Part shown: positions 12,524 through 21,281 of the stretch, piece after piece
Layout of the letters: every line of letters begins with the position of its first letter
How positions within the stretch are numbered: position 1 is the first letter of the stretch
NCBI GenBank assembly: GCA_017940545.1
Contig: JAGAYI010000008.1
Coordinates: 17,011 to 81,010 of the forward strand
Length of the DNA stretch: 64,000 nucleotides
From: Prevotella sp.
Lineage (GTDB): Bacteria > Bacteroidota > Bacteroidia > Bacteroidales > Bacteroidaceae
Direction of reading: 5' to 3'
Program-made: the position numbers and the translations under genes
The notes under the pieces: generated by a model
Told to the model about the DNA's origin: nothing
The model's input: only the letters and a program-made list of their open reading frames with translations
The model's database searches: none

Positions 12524-14704
12524 TTACTGCGCATGGCTGGTTTCTGTTGCGGTGAGGCCTAACTGTGAGATACGATAGACATAGTTCTTGAATTTGGTGT
12601 AGGGAGGAAGCTGACCCGTAAACTCCTCGACAGCAGCGCGGCTGGCCTCTGTCAGATACATGAACAGGGTGTGCTTGTGCTCCTCGTCGAGCATGGCCTC
12701 TATTTCGTTCAGCGCCTTCTGGTCAACATCCTTCCACGTGCGGTTGGCACGGGTTACCATCAGGTTGACGGTGCCCATGTTCAGCAATGACGGCGAGATG
12801 GAGTTCTCGTTCAGGTTGGGGTATTCCACAATGGCTATCTCGTCGGGCATGATGTCGGAGCAGAGGTCCCTGATGTCCCTGGCCATGATGAACTTGCTGT
12901 CTTCTGCCAGGAAGTCTTCGTCGTACGTCAGGCGGCGCACCTGAAGACCGATGGAGATCCAGTAGTCTTCCAGTTCCTGGGCAAGATAGCTCTTGCCGTT
13001 CTGGGCATCGGTCGAAATCAGGTTGAGCACGTTCTGCTGGCCTTCTTTGAAATAGGGCAGCAGCGACTTGCTCAGCTGTCGCAGGGCCATGTCGGAAATG
13101 GTTTTGTTGTAGCGGCGGTAGCGCAGATTGCTCTCCTTCGGGAAACAGCCGAGCACGGGCAGCTTCGTGATACGCTCGGAGCGCATGCGGTCGCGCAGCG
13201 TGCGGTCGAGCAGCTCGATGATAAAGAAGTAGATGGCCGTCATGATGAAGGTCAGCATGAAGGCACCCAGCAGTATCATCATGCGGTTCGTCGGCTGAGC
13301 GTTCAGGGGGAACATGGGTGGGTTGAGCACGCGCAGCGAGGCAGTCGTCATCTGCAGGTTACGCTGGCGCAGGCGTGCTGCATTCAGCGCCTTCAGCATT
13401 TCCATGTAGTTGCTTTCCAGAAAGCCGATGTGGCGGTCTTTACGGTCAATGGTAGCGCCGATGGGGGCGTAGAACATGTACTGCTGATCCAGCTTCTGTT
13501 GCATAATGTCCTGCGCACTGGCCATGGCCTTTGCTTTCTCTAAGGCCAGCACCTGGTCGAGCCAGTTGTCAAGCATCTTGTTGGCTTTTACGCCCGTTTC
13601 GGTGTTGTAGGTGGCTGCCTCAATGTCGCGCGTCAGCGTCTTCACACGTCCCGTAGCCTCCTGCAGGTCGCGCTGGGCCTTGGCCAGTTCCTGCTGCGCC
13701 TCGGCGTCGGCACCGCCGTTCTCGCTGCTCATAATCTGGAGGTTCGAGATGCGCGACTGGATGCGTGAAATGTCGCGCACGCTGTTGGTGAACTCACGGT
13801 TTGAGCGAATGACCTGGGCACGATTGCCTAACTGGCGCTCTAAGTAATCCATCAGCGCCTTCGTCGTCGTATATGACATGAGCTGGTCGTTGACCGCCAT
13901 CTGCTGCTGTGCCTCAAGCACGGTGAGCTGTTTGGTTTGTTCTTCGTAGTTAATGATGCGCTTGGAAATGTTGTAGCGTATCAGGTCGTCTTCGGCATTG
14001 GTCAGGTAGCGCAGCAGCTTGATGACTTCCTTTTCGTAGAACTTGATGACGTTGGTTGTCTCGCCAAACCTGATTTGCTCGTATTGCTTCTTGAACACGG
14101 AGTTCAGAATGTCAAGCGTGTTGTAGGCGATGCCGGCATCGTTGGCAGAGTAAGACACGTCGATGATGTCACTATTGTTGAGCTGCAGCACCTTGATGCG
14201 GCTGGTAATGTTGTTGATGCCAAAATAGGGGTGGTAATTCAGAAGACCGAAGATGTAGTTGCCCTGTATGGGTTTCTCGTAGGCTTTCAGGTTGGCATAG
14301 GTCTGCGCCTCGCTGTTGTGCTTGATCAGGGCTTTCACGTCGGCCGGCACGTGGGCGTTCAGCTGCCGGAAGTGTTCGGCCGAAATATAGTTGTTGTCCT
14401 TGTTGGGATTACCGTACATCATGCAGCGGGCAAAAAGGCGGAGGGCCACTTCGTGAATGGTATTGTCGGTGGTGATGATCAGCATGAGGTTGGTGATGTT
14501 TATCTGGGAGTTGCCGCCCACGGTTCCCGTACCCTCCATGTTGTAACCCGTAATCATACCCGTGTAGATGGTCGTGTTCGTGTCATACACACGCTCCATG
14601 TCGCGTGTCAGAAACCATGCGACTATCAGGGCAATGAGTGGCAGTATGACAAGATACCAGCGTATTTTGTATAAGAAGCGGATTAAGTATCTAAATGTAT
14701 CCAT
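12524..14704 (-). CDS. Wzz/BY-kinase-like polysaccharide co-polymerase with degenerate kinase domain
   Basis: 726 residues. A membrane segment near residues 16-33 and a second near 475-500 bracket a long periplasmic coiled-coil region, the Wzz arrangement. The C-terminal cytoplasmic domain (about 560-700) resembles a BY-kinase, but its Walker A is STDAQNGKSY (no second Gly before GKS, no usual Thr), the Walker A'/B aspartate strings are hard to see, and no C-terminal Tyr cluster is present. It probably controls chain length and export rather than acting as an autokinase. It lies between the TolC-like and Wzy-like genes. Confidence 0.85.
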   Translation of the reverse strand: MDTFRYLIRFLYKIRWYLVILPLIALIVAWFLTRDMERVYDTNTTIYTGMITGYNMEGTGTVGGNSQINITNLMLIITTDNTIHEVALRLFARCMMYGNPNKDNNYISAEHFRQLNAHVPADVKALIKHNSEAQTYANLKAYEKPIQGNYIFGLLNYHPYFGINNITSRIKVLQLNNSDIIDVSYSANDAGIAYNTLDILNSVFKKQYEQIRFGETTNVIKFYEKEVIKLLRYLTNAEDDLIRYNISKRIINYEEQTKQLTVLEAQQQMAVNDQLMSYTTTKALMDYLERQLGNRAQVIRSNREFTNSVRDISRIQSRISNLQIMSSENGGADAEAQQELAKAQRDLQEATGRVKTLTRDIEAATYNTETGVKANKMLDNWLDQVLALEKAKAMASAQDIMQQKLDQQYMFYAPIGATIDRKDRHIGFLESNYMEMLKALNAARLRQRNLQMTTASLRVLNPPMFPLNAQPTNRMMILLGAFMLTFIMTAIYFFIIELLDRTLRDRMRSERITKLPVLGCFPKESNLRYRRYNKTISDMALRQLSKSLLPYFKEGQQNVLNLISTDAQNGKSYLAQELEDYWISIGLQVRRLTYDEDFLAEDSKFIMARDIRDLCSDIMPDEIAIVEYPNLNENSISPSLLNMGTVNLMVTRANRTWKDVDQKALNEIEAMLDEEHKHTLFMYLTEASRAAVEEFTGQLPPYTKFKNYVYRISQLGLTATETSHAQ

Positions 14705-14718
14705 AGTCAGGCTTTTGT

Positions 14719-15675
14719 TTATTTCTTTTTTTTCTTGGCATCCTTCTCGGCTTTCCGTTTGGCCTCTTTCGCCTCCTTTTCAAGTTTCTCTATCTTCTTC
14801 TGCTCTTCGGCATTCTCTTTCCTGATTCTCTTTTCGAGTGCCTTCTTCTCTCTTTCCAGCTGGCGCTGGCTCTTCGTTATCTTACCGTCGAGCGTTATCT
14901 CCGTCGTCGTGTTGGTCATGATGGGCGTGTGGGTGATGATCTCCAGCGTAATGATGTCTGTCAGTATCTGGGTTTGAAGACTCTGGTACTGGTTGACCAC
15001 CTGTACTTCGCGCAGTTTTGTGTAGGCAAAGTCCTCAATGTTCATTTCGCCCTGGTGAAACTGCTCCTGGTTCAGCTGGCCGGCACCCTGATAGATGGCG
15101 GCTGCCTCGCCGTTCGTCTTCAGGGCAACAAGGTTGTTGGTGATGCGGGCATAGAGTGACCCTATCTGTAGCTTCAGGTCGTCGTAGGCCTGGTCTCTCT
15201 TGTAGCGTGCCTGTTCAGCTTCCAGCCGTTTGCGCTTCACGGCGGCTGTCAGGTCCAAAATGTCTTCCAACGGTACGGCCAGGTTCACACCCACGTTCCA
15301 GTAGCTCTGCTCGCTGCCCTGAAATTGGTACACCATGGTGTTGTAGGCCGTAGAGTTGTTGCCCCACATGTCGGCCTTGCCGTAGCTGTAGCTGGCGTGT
15401 CCGGTAATGTATGAGAATATGTGCCGTTTCTGCTTGGCCACTTCCGCCTGAGCCAGTTCGCGCACTTTCTCTGCTTCTAATATTTTCGGGTTTTCCTTGG
15501 CGTTTTCGTAGAGTACGCCAAGTGGTGGCAAATGAAATGAAGAGAAGTTGATAGTGCTGTTTTCGCTGGAGTCAAAGAAACCAGCGGTGATACCACTATT
15601 TTCGTATTGTGCATAGGCAGACGTGGTAGTTACAATAGCAATCAATGTACATAAAGAGAGTCTTACCCTGTTCAT
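14719..15675 (-). CDS. TolC-like outer-membrane efflux protein (short) of the EPS locus
   Basis: 318 residues with a Sec signal peptide (MNRVRLSLCTLIAIVTTTSAYAQ). The body has TolC-family helical repeats (KILEAEKVRELAQAEVAKQK; VGVNLAVPLEDILDL...RLEAEQARYKRDQAYDDLK). A normal TolC protomer is about 450 residues with two repeats; this one appears to hold roughly one repeat. It ends in about 65 residues of Lys/Glu coiled coil that finish KDAKKKKK. It may form a partial export channel or scaffold for polysaccharide export in place of a Wza protein, which is absent from the locus. Confidence 0.75.
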   Translation of the reverse strand: MNRVRLSLCTLIAIVTTTSAYAQYENSGITAGFFDSSENSTINFSSFHLPPLGVLYENAKENPKILEAEKVRELAQAEVAKQKRHIFSYITGHASYSYGKADMWGNNSTAYNTMVYQFQGSEQSYWNVGVNLAVPLEDILDLTAAVKRKRLEAEQARYKRDQAYDDLKLQIGSLYARITNNLVALKTNGEAAAIYQGAGQLNQEQFHQGEMNIEDFAYTKLREVQVVNQYQSLQTQILTDIITLEIITHTPIMTNTTTEITLDGKITKSQRQLEREKKALEKRIRKENAEEQKKIEKLEKEAKEAKRKAEKDAKKKKK

Positions 15676-15711
15676 CCTTCTTTGTTCTTATGGTTACGCC
15701 TTGTATATGTT

Positions 15712-16929
15712 CTATACGTTTTCTTTTTGTATAAAAGCGGTTAATGTGCGGAAAATAATCTTCATGTCAAGCGCAAAGTTGTATGTCTGACCATAGATGA
15801 TGTCCAGTTGCTTCCGCTCTTCGGCCGACATGTTGCCGCCCTTTCCGCGTTCCTCCACTTGCCAAAGCCCGGTAAGACCGGCAGGAGCCATAAAGCGGTC
15901 AATGCTCGTGTCGGCAGTCAGTTTCTCTGCTTCGTAGAGAGGCAGCGGACGGTTGCCTACAATGGACATGTCTCCCTTCAGGATGTTGAAAAGCTGCGGC
16001 AACTCGTCGATACTGTATTTCCTGATGAATTTACCTACCTTGGTAATGCGCGGGTCGTTTTCTATCTTGACAAAAGCATTGTTGTTCTCGGCTTCCTTTT
16101 GTTTCGTGAATTCACTTTCTGCTACTACAAAATCATCGCCCACAAGCATGATTTCTTCATCGCTGATCATCATTCCTGACTCCAACCCCTTGTCAAACAT
16201 CTGTTGTTCGGCTTCGTCACCCAACGGAGAAGTGATGACGCTCTTCTCGTCCTCATCATCGTCTTCATCTTCTTCACTTTCAGCATATTGGTTGTGTTCC
16301 TTGCTGATTTCCTTCAACCGCTTCTCGGCATCAACATACATGCTTCTGAATTTCAGGAAGTCGAAAATCGTGTAGTTGGTTCCCACGCGCTTTGACTTGA
16401 AGATGATGGGACCCTTGCTCTCCAGGCGGATGGCAATGGCCGTCAGCAGGAATATGGGTGACAGAAAGAGAATGGCAAGCCCGGAGAACACAATGTCAAA
16501 CGCTCTCTTCCAAAGAGGAATCTTAAACTTCAGAATCTTGTATTTTGCATCCTGGTCGTTGAACAGAATGTTCTCGCGGCTTGAAATGAACTGAATCTTC
16601 TTGTTCAGCTCAGTAATAGACGCTTGACGTTCAATGGTGTCGTTAATGCCACTCTTCAGGTACATCTTACGCTCTTCCTCGGTCAGAGGGTCAGTCATCA
16701 GTATGATGTACACACTGGGGCAATTCTTGTGGATGTAGGTAATAGCCGTCACATCCTCGTTCTGAATGTTTTTTTCAAAAAACAGAATGAAGTGTTCGTT
16801 AGGAATGCGCGGCGTGCATACAGATGCTGCTTCCTTATAGGTAGTCGTCGGCTTGATGGACTGACCGGGAATATATTTAAGTCGTTCTTTTGACTGAGGG
16901 CTATTACCTAAATATACAACATCTATCAT
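15712..16929 (-). CDS. Initiating sugar-phosphate transferase with receiver-like N-domain and acidic insert
   Basis: Starts exopolysaccharide synthesis by moving a sugar-phosphate to undecaprenyl phosphate. Residues 1-118 look like a receiver domain without the acidic pocket or phospho-acceptor (ILFFEKN where the Asp should be). Residues 138-400 are the bacterial sugar transferase domain: PLWKRAFDIVFSG and a membrane segment (about 143-167), KFRSMYVDAEKR (193-204), DPRITKVGKFIRKYSIDELPQ (292-312), GNRPLP and GLTGLWQV. Between KFRSM and DPRIT there are about 95 residues rather than the usual 25-30, including an acidic run at 217-228. The true response regulator gene lies just upstream. Confidence 0.92.
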   Translation of the reverse strand: MIDVVYLGNSPQSKERLKYIPGQSIKPTTTYKEAASVCTPRIPNEHFILFFEKNIQNEDVTAITYIHKNCPSVYIILMTDPLTEEERKMYLKSGINDTIERQASITELNKKIQFISSRENILFNDQDAKYKILKFKIPLWKRAFDIVFSGLAILFLSPIFLLTAIAIRLESKGPIIFKSKRVGTNYTIFDFLKFRSMYVDAEKRLKEISKEHNQYAESEEDEDDDEDEKSVITSPLGDEAEQQMFDKGLESGMMISDEEIMLVGDDFVVAESEFTKQKEAENNNAFVKIENDPRITKVGKFIRKYSIDELPQLFNILKGDMSIVGNRPLPLYEAEKLTADTSIDRFMAPAGLTGLWQVEERGKGGNMSAEERKQLDIIYGQTYNFALDMKIIFRTLTAFIQKENV

Positions 16930-16947
16930 AGCGGTGAAATTATTTTG

Positions 16948-17316
16948 TTAATTGGGAAGTATCTTCTTAACTCTTATTTTGAGCTCCATGGGGTTAAAAG
17001 GCTTGACAATATAGTCAACGGCACCAATCTCCAGCAGGCGGATGCGCTCGCTCGTCGAGTCTTCACTACTCAGCATGATGACCGGAATATGTCGGAACAG
17101 CTCGTTCTGCTTAATCCATTCAAGAAAGTCGTCACCACGCATGCCCGGCATGCGAATGTCTGAGATAATCAGGTCGGGAGTGTTGCCTGCCTGCAACCAT
17201 TTCACCCCTTGAAGACCGTCGGGCAGCCATTGTACGTCATAGTCAGTCATCAGATAGATAGAGAGCACTTTCGCTATGGTCTCCTTGTCGTCCAAAATCA
17301 AAATTTTCTTTTTCAT
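16948..17316 (-). CDS. Single-domain response regulator of the EPS operon
   Basis: 122 residues, a complete receiver domain and nothing else. The acidic pocket D9/D10, phospho-acceptor D53 (LIISDIRMPG), S83 and K105 (VKPF) are all present. The ATG at 17316 is preferred over a TTG at 17340. As the first gene of the exopolysaccharide operon, and next to a sugar transferase with a receiver-like domain, it probably acts by protein contact rather than by binding DNA. No histidine kinase is encoded nearby. Confidence 0.92.
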   Translation of the reverse strand: MKKKILILDDKETIAKVLSIYLMTDYDVQWLPDGLQGVKWLQAGNTPDLIISDIRMPGMRGDDFLEWIKQNELFRHIPVIMLSSEDSTSERIRLLEIGAVDYIVKPFNPMELKIRVKKILPN

Positions 17317-17400
17317 ATACGTATATTCTGTAATTTCCAAAGCTTAGACACGTGTTCTTTTACGGCAATTTTCCTCATGTGGAGTATGTAAACACCTTTG

Positions 17401-17434
17401 CAAAGGTAAAAAAAAGTTTTTAATTGTGTTCAAA
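17401..17434 (-). promoter_or_regulatory. Probable promoter of the exopolysaccharide operon
   Basis: On the minus strand TTTG (17431-17434) precedes TACCTTTG (17401-17408) with a 22-bp spacer, slightly long for the consensus. The box is about 85 nt upstream of the response-regulator start. The 17317-17543 divergent intergenic region is A/T-rich. A TATTTTTG at 17484-17491 on plus could serve the xylulokinase gene, but no good -33 element accompanies it. Confidence 0.55.
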
Positions 17435-17543
17435 TAATGGTAAAAAAATATGCAAAACTGCAAAAATAGTTGTTTTTTAAAAATATTTTTGGGAATTTTG
17501 TAGTGCTAATCGTATTATATAAAACGAAAAACATTAATTTGTT

Positions 17544-19034
17544 ATGGCAAACAGATATTTATTAGGTTTCGATGTAGGCAGCTCTTCTGTCAAGGCATCA
17601 TTGGTAAATGCCGATTCAGGCAGGTGTGTGGCAACGGCTTTCTATCCCGAGAAGGAGGCTCCTATCATGGCCGTGAAGGCCGGGTGGGCAGAGCAAGACC
17701 CGCAAATGTGGTGGGATAATGCAAAGCTTGCGTTAAAGAAGATTATGGCTGAAGCCGGTGCAACAGCCGAAGATGTGAAGGCGATAGGCATCTCTTACCA
17801 GATGCACGGCTTGGTGTGTGTCGATAAGAACCTGAAGGCCTTGCGACCCTCCATTATCTGGTGCGACTCTCGTGCTGTGCCTTATGGTGAGAAGGCGTTT
17901 AACGATTTGGGTGCTGACCAGTGTCTGAGCCATCTGCTGAATTCGCCCGGAAACTTCACGGCGGCTAAGCTGGCATGGGTAAAAGAGAACGAACCGGAAA
18001 TCTACGAGAAAATCTACAAGATTATGCTCCCCGGCGACTATATTGCCATGCGCCTTAGCGGTACGCCAAACACGACCGTGAGCGGTCTTTCGGAGGGTAT
18101 GTTCTGGGACTTCAAGAACAATCAGGTGGCCGATTTCCTGATGAAATACTATGGCTTTGATGCTTCACTCATCAGCGACATCGTGCCCACGTTCTCCGTG
18201 CAGAGCGAGGTGTGTGCCGAGGCCGCTGCCGAGTTGGGGCTGAAGGCAGGCACCCCGATAACATATCGTGGTGGAGACCAGCCGAATAACGCCCTTTCGC
18301 TAAACGTTTTTAATCCTGGCGAAATTGCTTCTACGGCAGGCACCAGCGGTGTGGTTTATGGCGTGTTAGGCGATGTGAATTACGACCAGAAGTCACGTGT
18401 AAACACTTTTGCGCATGTTAACCACAGTGCCGGGCAAGTGCGCCTGGGCGTACTGCTTTGCATCAATGGCACCGGCATTCTTAATGCGTGGGTGCACCGG
18501 AACATCACGCCCGACATTTCATATGCCGACATGAACGACCTGGCAGCCACCGTGCCCATTGGCAGCGAGGGCGTGTCCATCGTGCCGTTTGGAAACGGTG
18601 CGGAGCGCGTGCTGGAGAACCGGGAGATCGGTTGTTCCGTGAATGGCATCAACTTCAACAAGCACTCTAAGGCCCATGTGGTGCGTGCTGCGCAGGAAGG
18701 TATCGTGTTCTCCTTCTGCTACGGTATGGAGATTATGCAGCAAATGGGTATGGACATCAGGAAGATTCATGCCGGAAAGGCAAACATGTTCCTTTCGCCG
18801 CTCTTCCGCGACACGTTGGCCAGCGTCAGCGGAGCCACGATAGAGCTTTACGACACTGACGGCTCGGTGGGTGCTGCCAAAGGCGCAGGTATCGGTGCCG
18901 GCATCTACAAGGATCACGACGAGGCGTTTGCCACGTTGGAGAAGCTGCAGGTCATTACACCCGACGAGGCTCACAGGGCCGATTACCTGTCTGCTTATGC
19001 CCGCTGGAAGGAAGTACTGTCAAGGCAGATATAG
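17544..19034 (+). CDS. xylB: Xylulokinase (FGGY family)
   Basis: Phosphorylates D-xylulose to xylulose-5-phosphate for the pentose phosphate pathway. The 496-residue product has the N-terminal FGGY phosphate-binding strand LLGFDVGSSSVKASLV, the substrate-region motif YQMHGLVCVD, the catalytic Asp region YRGGDQPNNALSLN and a C-terminal ATP-binding segment with GAAKGAGIGAGIY. It is monocistronic here: no xylose isomerase or transporter gene adjoins it. The pentulose specificity is by family resemblance. Confidence 0.93.
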   Translation: MANRYLLGFDVGSSSVKASLVNADSGRCVATAFYPEKEAPIMAVKAGWAEQDPQMWWDNAKLALKKIMAEAGATAEDVKAIGISYQMHGLVCVDKNLKALRPSIIWCDSRAVPYGEKAFNDLGADQCLSHLLNSPGNFTAAKLAWVKENEPEIYEKIYKIMLPGDYIAMRLSGTPNTTVSGLSEGMFWDFKNNQVADFLMKYYGFDASLISDIVPTFSVQSEVCAEAAAELGLKAGTPITYRGGDQPNNALSLNVFNPGEIASTAGTSGVVYGVLGDVNYDQKSRVNTFAHVNHSAGQVRLGVLLCINGTGILNAWVHRNITPDISYADMNDLAATVPIGSEGVSIVPFGNGAERVLENREIGCSVNGINFNKHSKAHVVRAAQEGIVFSFCYGMEIMQQMGMDIRKIHAGKANMFLSPLFRDTLASVSGATIELYDTDGSVGAAKGAGIGAGIYKDHDEAFATLEKLQVITPDEAHRADYLSAYARWKEVLSRQI

Positions 19035-19093
19035 TTTCCCTTCCCCCGTGTCAGACTTCATTAATGATAAAGTTTAAATAGTTGAACAAAAGT

Positions 19094-19131
19094 GTAGGGG
19101 CGTGTCATCCTGAATGGTGGCGCGCCCCTAC
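19094..19131. terminator. Inverted repeat between convergent xylulokinase and CcsBA genes
   Basis: GTAGGGGCG (19094-19102) and CGCCCCTAC (19123-19131) form a 9-bp perfect stem with a 20-nt loop, placed between two convergent stop codons. There is no strong T-run on plus (minus has ACTTTTG), so termination is likely but not certain. Confidence 0.55.
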
Positions 19132-19135
19132 GGCA

Positions 19136-21274
19136 TTATGCGTAGGAGTGCATTCCTCCCAGGAAATAGTTGACACCGAAGTAGGTCATGAGAATGGTAA
19201 GGAATGCAATAGTCATGAAAATGTGGAAGGTTTTGGGACGCTGTAGAGCCGGAAATGATTGCGTGTGCACTGCAATGGCATAGATCATGAAGGTGATGAG
19301 CGCCCATACCTCCTTTGGGTCCCAGCTCCAGTATGTTCCCCACGAAATGTTCGCCCAGATGGCACCAAGGAAGATGCCGATGCCCAGCGTGGTGAGGGCA
19401 GGGTAGAGCATCAGCTGCGAGAGCAGCATGAGCTGTTCTGCCTGTTTTTTGACGATGAGGCCCGTCAGTCCGCAGATGAAGGTGAGCGACAGCAGGGCGT
19501 AGGCCATCATGATGATGCTGACGTGCAGCGAGAGCAGTGGTGACTGCAGGACGGGCATCATGTGGGACATTTGCGGGTCCATCAGCGAGATATGGCTCAC
19601 CAGCAGGAAGAAGCCCGACATGAGCAGTCCGAAGGTCAGCATGATGGGGAAACGCCGCATGGCCAGGAAGGTGAGCAGCTGTAGGAACCACGCCAGCACG
19701 AGCATTGTTTCGTAGCCGTTGGACATGGGCACATGGTCAACGATGATCCAGCGCAGGATGAGACATAGTGTCAGCGCAAGGAATGCCGCCGTCAGTACCA
19801 CCGTAGCAGCCATGCGGATGTAGCGCCACTTCATGAACGACAGGAAGCCGAACGTGAGGCATACCATGAACAGGATGGTGGCAAAGGGAATCTGGTTATA
19901 GAGTCGTTCTGCCTTTAGTTTCGTGGTGTCGGGCACCGAACGTCCTCCAAAGCTTTGTTGGTATTTCAGCATCTTGTCCAGGTAGGCATTGGCACGTGTC
20001 CATTTGCCTGCCTGCACCTCACCGTTGAGCAGCGTGAACACCTCACGCATGTATTTCTGGTGCTCACTGTCCATTGACTCCGGCAGCTTGTCGGTGGGTG
20101 AATACCATGTGGTAGTAGCCTTTTGGGTGTAGGGGAACAGCTTCAGTGGTGTTCCCTGGTGCAGTTCCATGACGAGCGAGAGTTTCTCGTCAGCCTTGGC
20201 CACTTGTTTGTAGAACGCGTCCTGCTCTCCCTGGTAGTATTGTCTGGCGTATGGTCCCAGCACGTAGCCGTTCTGGTTGAAGAACTGGTTGACGCTGGCG
20301 TAGGCAGGCAGTTGCAGGCGTTCCTGCAGTTCGCTGCCTTTCACTTTGATGACGGGTTCCCTGCACCAGTCGTCGTAGAAGAAGATGAACCCCGTCAGCA
20401 CCTGTGTGGCAGTAAAGTCCTTATAGGATCGCTTGCCGTACAGTTTCTTGGTGAAGTCGAGGGCGTAGGTTTCCATCGGACATACCCGGTCGTTATAGAC
20501 CACCATGAGGTTGGCAAAGCGGTCAGCCGTCTCGGTGGGCAGCACCTTCTGCGCCTTTGCGGGACTGAACGGCAGCCAGCCTATGATGACCATTAGGCTT
20601 AGTTTCCGTAGCAACTGCCTGTAGCTGCCTTTCGGGTCCAGGAGCATCCAGACGAGTGCCAGGAAGAGTAGCGCATAGCCGGTATAGGTGACGGGAATGC
20701 CCCAGGGGTCGCTGTTCACGGAGAGCAGGCTCCCGCGCCCGTCCTCGTCGAAGCTGCTTTGGTACAGGCGTATGGACCGGTGGCTCACAATGTTGTTCAT
20801 CGATACCACTTCGCGGTGCTCAACGTCGTCCATGACAGTCAGAAACGACTGGTAGTCAGAGGCTGCCATCGTTCCTTCGTGGAACACCGTCTTGAACGAG
20901 TCCAGCCGTAGCGTGAAAGGCAACTGGTGCTCTTCCCAGAGACCATTGTCTGCTTGTGCGATGTATTGGTTGGTGCTTTCGCCGTTGCGCAGGTGTATCA
21001 TGCCCTGGCGTGCTGTCAGGTGCGTGAGCAGCGCTCCGAGCAGAATCAGCAGGAACGAGACATGCAGCACTACGGTGGAAACCCGTTTCACGCGTCTCTT
21101 CAGGAAATAGAAAATGCCGAATGCGGCCAGTAGTGCCCACAGCAGCGAGAACCACCACGCCCCGTAGATATGGGAACTGACGTATGCTGACCCCTGATAT
21201 TTTTCGACAATGGTGGCGGCAGCCATGACGACTACCACCACCGCATATAAAGCTATGACCGTTTTCTTCAGCAT
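19136..21274 (-). CDS. Fused cytochrome c synthase CcsBA (System II)
   Basis: Exports haem and attaches it to CxxCH motifs of c-type cytochromes outside the inner membrane. The 712-residue product joins a ResB/CcsB-like N-terminal half (membrane segments near 5-25, 40-60, 70-90, a periplasmic domain to about 430) to a CcsA half with the WWD haem-handling motif WGTYWSWDPKEVW at 645-657 and paired membrane helices carrying His residues. It starts 7 nt after the stop of a di-heme oxidoreductase gene that has two CxxCH sites, so enzyme and maturation factor are encoded together. Confidence 0.93.
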   Translation of the reverse strand: MLKKTVIALYAVVVVVMAAATIVEKYQGSAYVSSHIYGAWWFSLLWALLAAFGIFYFLKRRVKRVSTVVLHVSFLLILLGALLTHLTARQGMIHLRNGESTNQYIAQADNGLWEEHQLPFTLRLDSFKTVFHEGTMAASDYQSFLTVMDDVEHREVVSMNNIVSHRSIRLYQSSFDEDGRGSLLSVNSDPWGIPVTYTGYALLFLALVWMLLDPKGSYRQLLRKLSLMVIIGWLPFSPAKAQKVLPTETADRFANLMVVYNDRVCPMETYALDFTKKLYGKRSYKDFTATQVLTGFIFFYDDWCREPVIKVKGSELQERLQLPAYASVNQFFNQNGYVLGPYARQYYQGEQDAFYKQVAKADEKLSLVMELHQGTPLKLFPYTQKATTTWYSPTDKLPESMDSEHQKYMREVFTLLNGEVQAGKWTRANAYLDKMLKYQQSFGGRSVPDTTKLKAERLYNQIPFATILFMVCLTFGFLSFMKWRYIRMAATVVLTAAFLALTLCLILRWIIVDHVPMSNGYETMLVLAWFLQLLTFLAMRRFPIMLTFGLLMSGFFLLVSHISLMDPQMSHMMPVLQSPLLSLHVSIIMMAYALLSLTFICGLTGLIVKKQAEQLMLLSQLMLYPALTTLGIGIFLGAIWANISWGTYWSWDPKEVWALITFMIYAIAVHTQSFPALQRPKTFHIFMTIAFLTILMTYFGVNYFLGGMHSYA

Positions 21275-21281
21275 AATTTGT

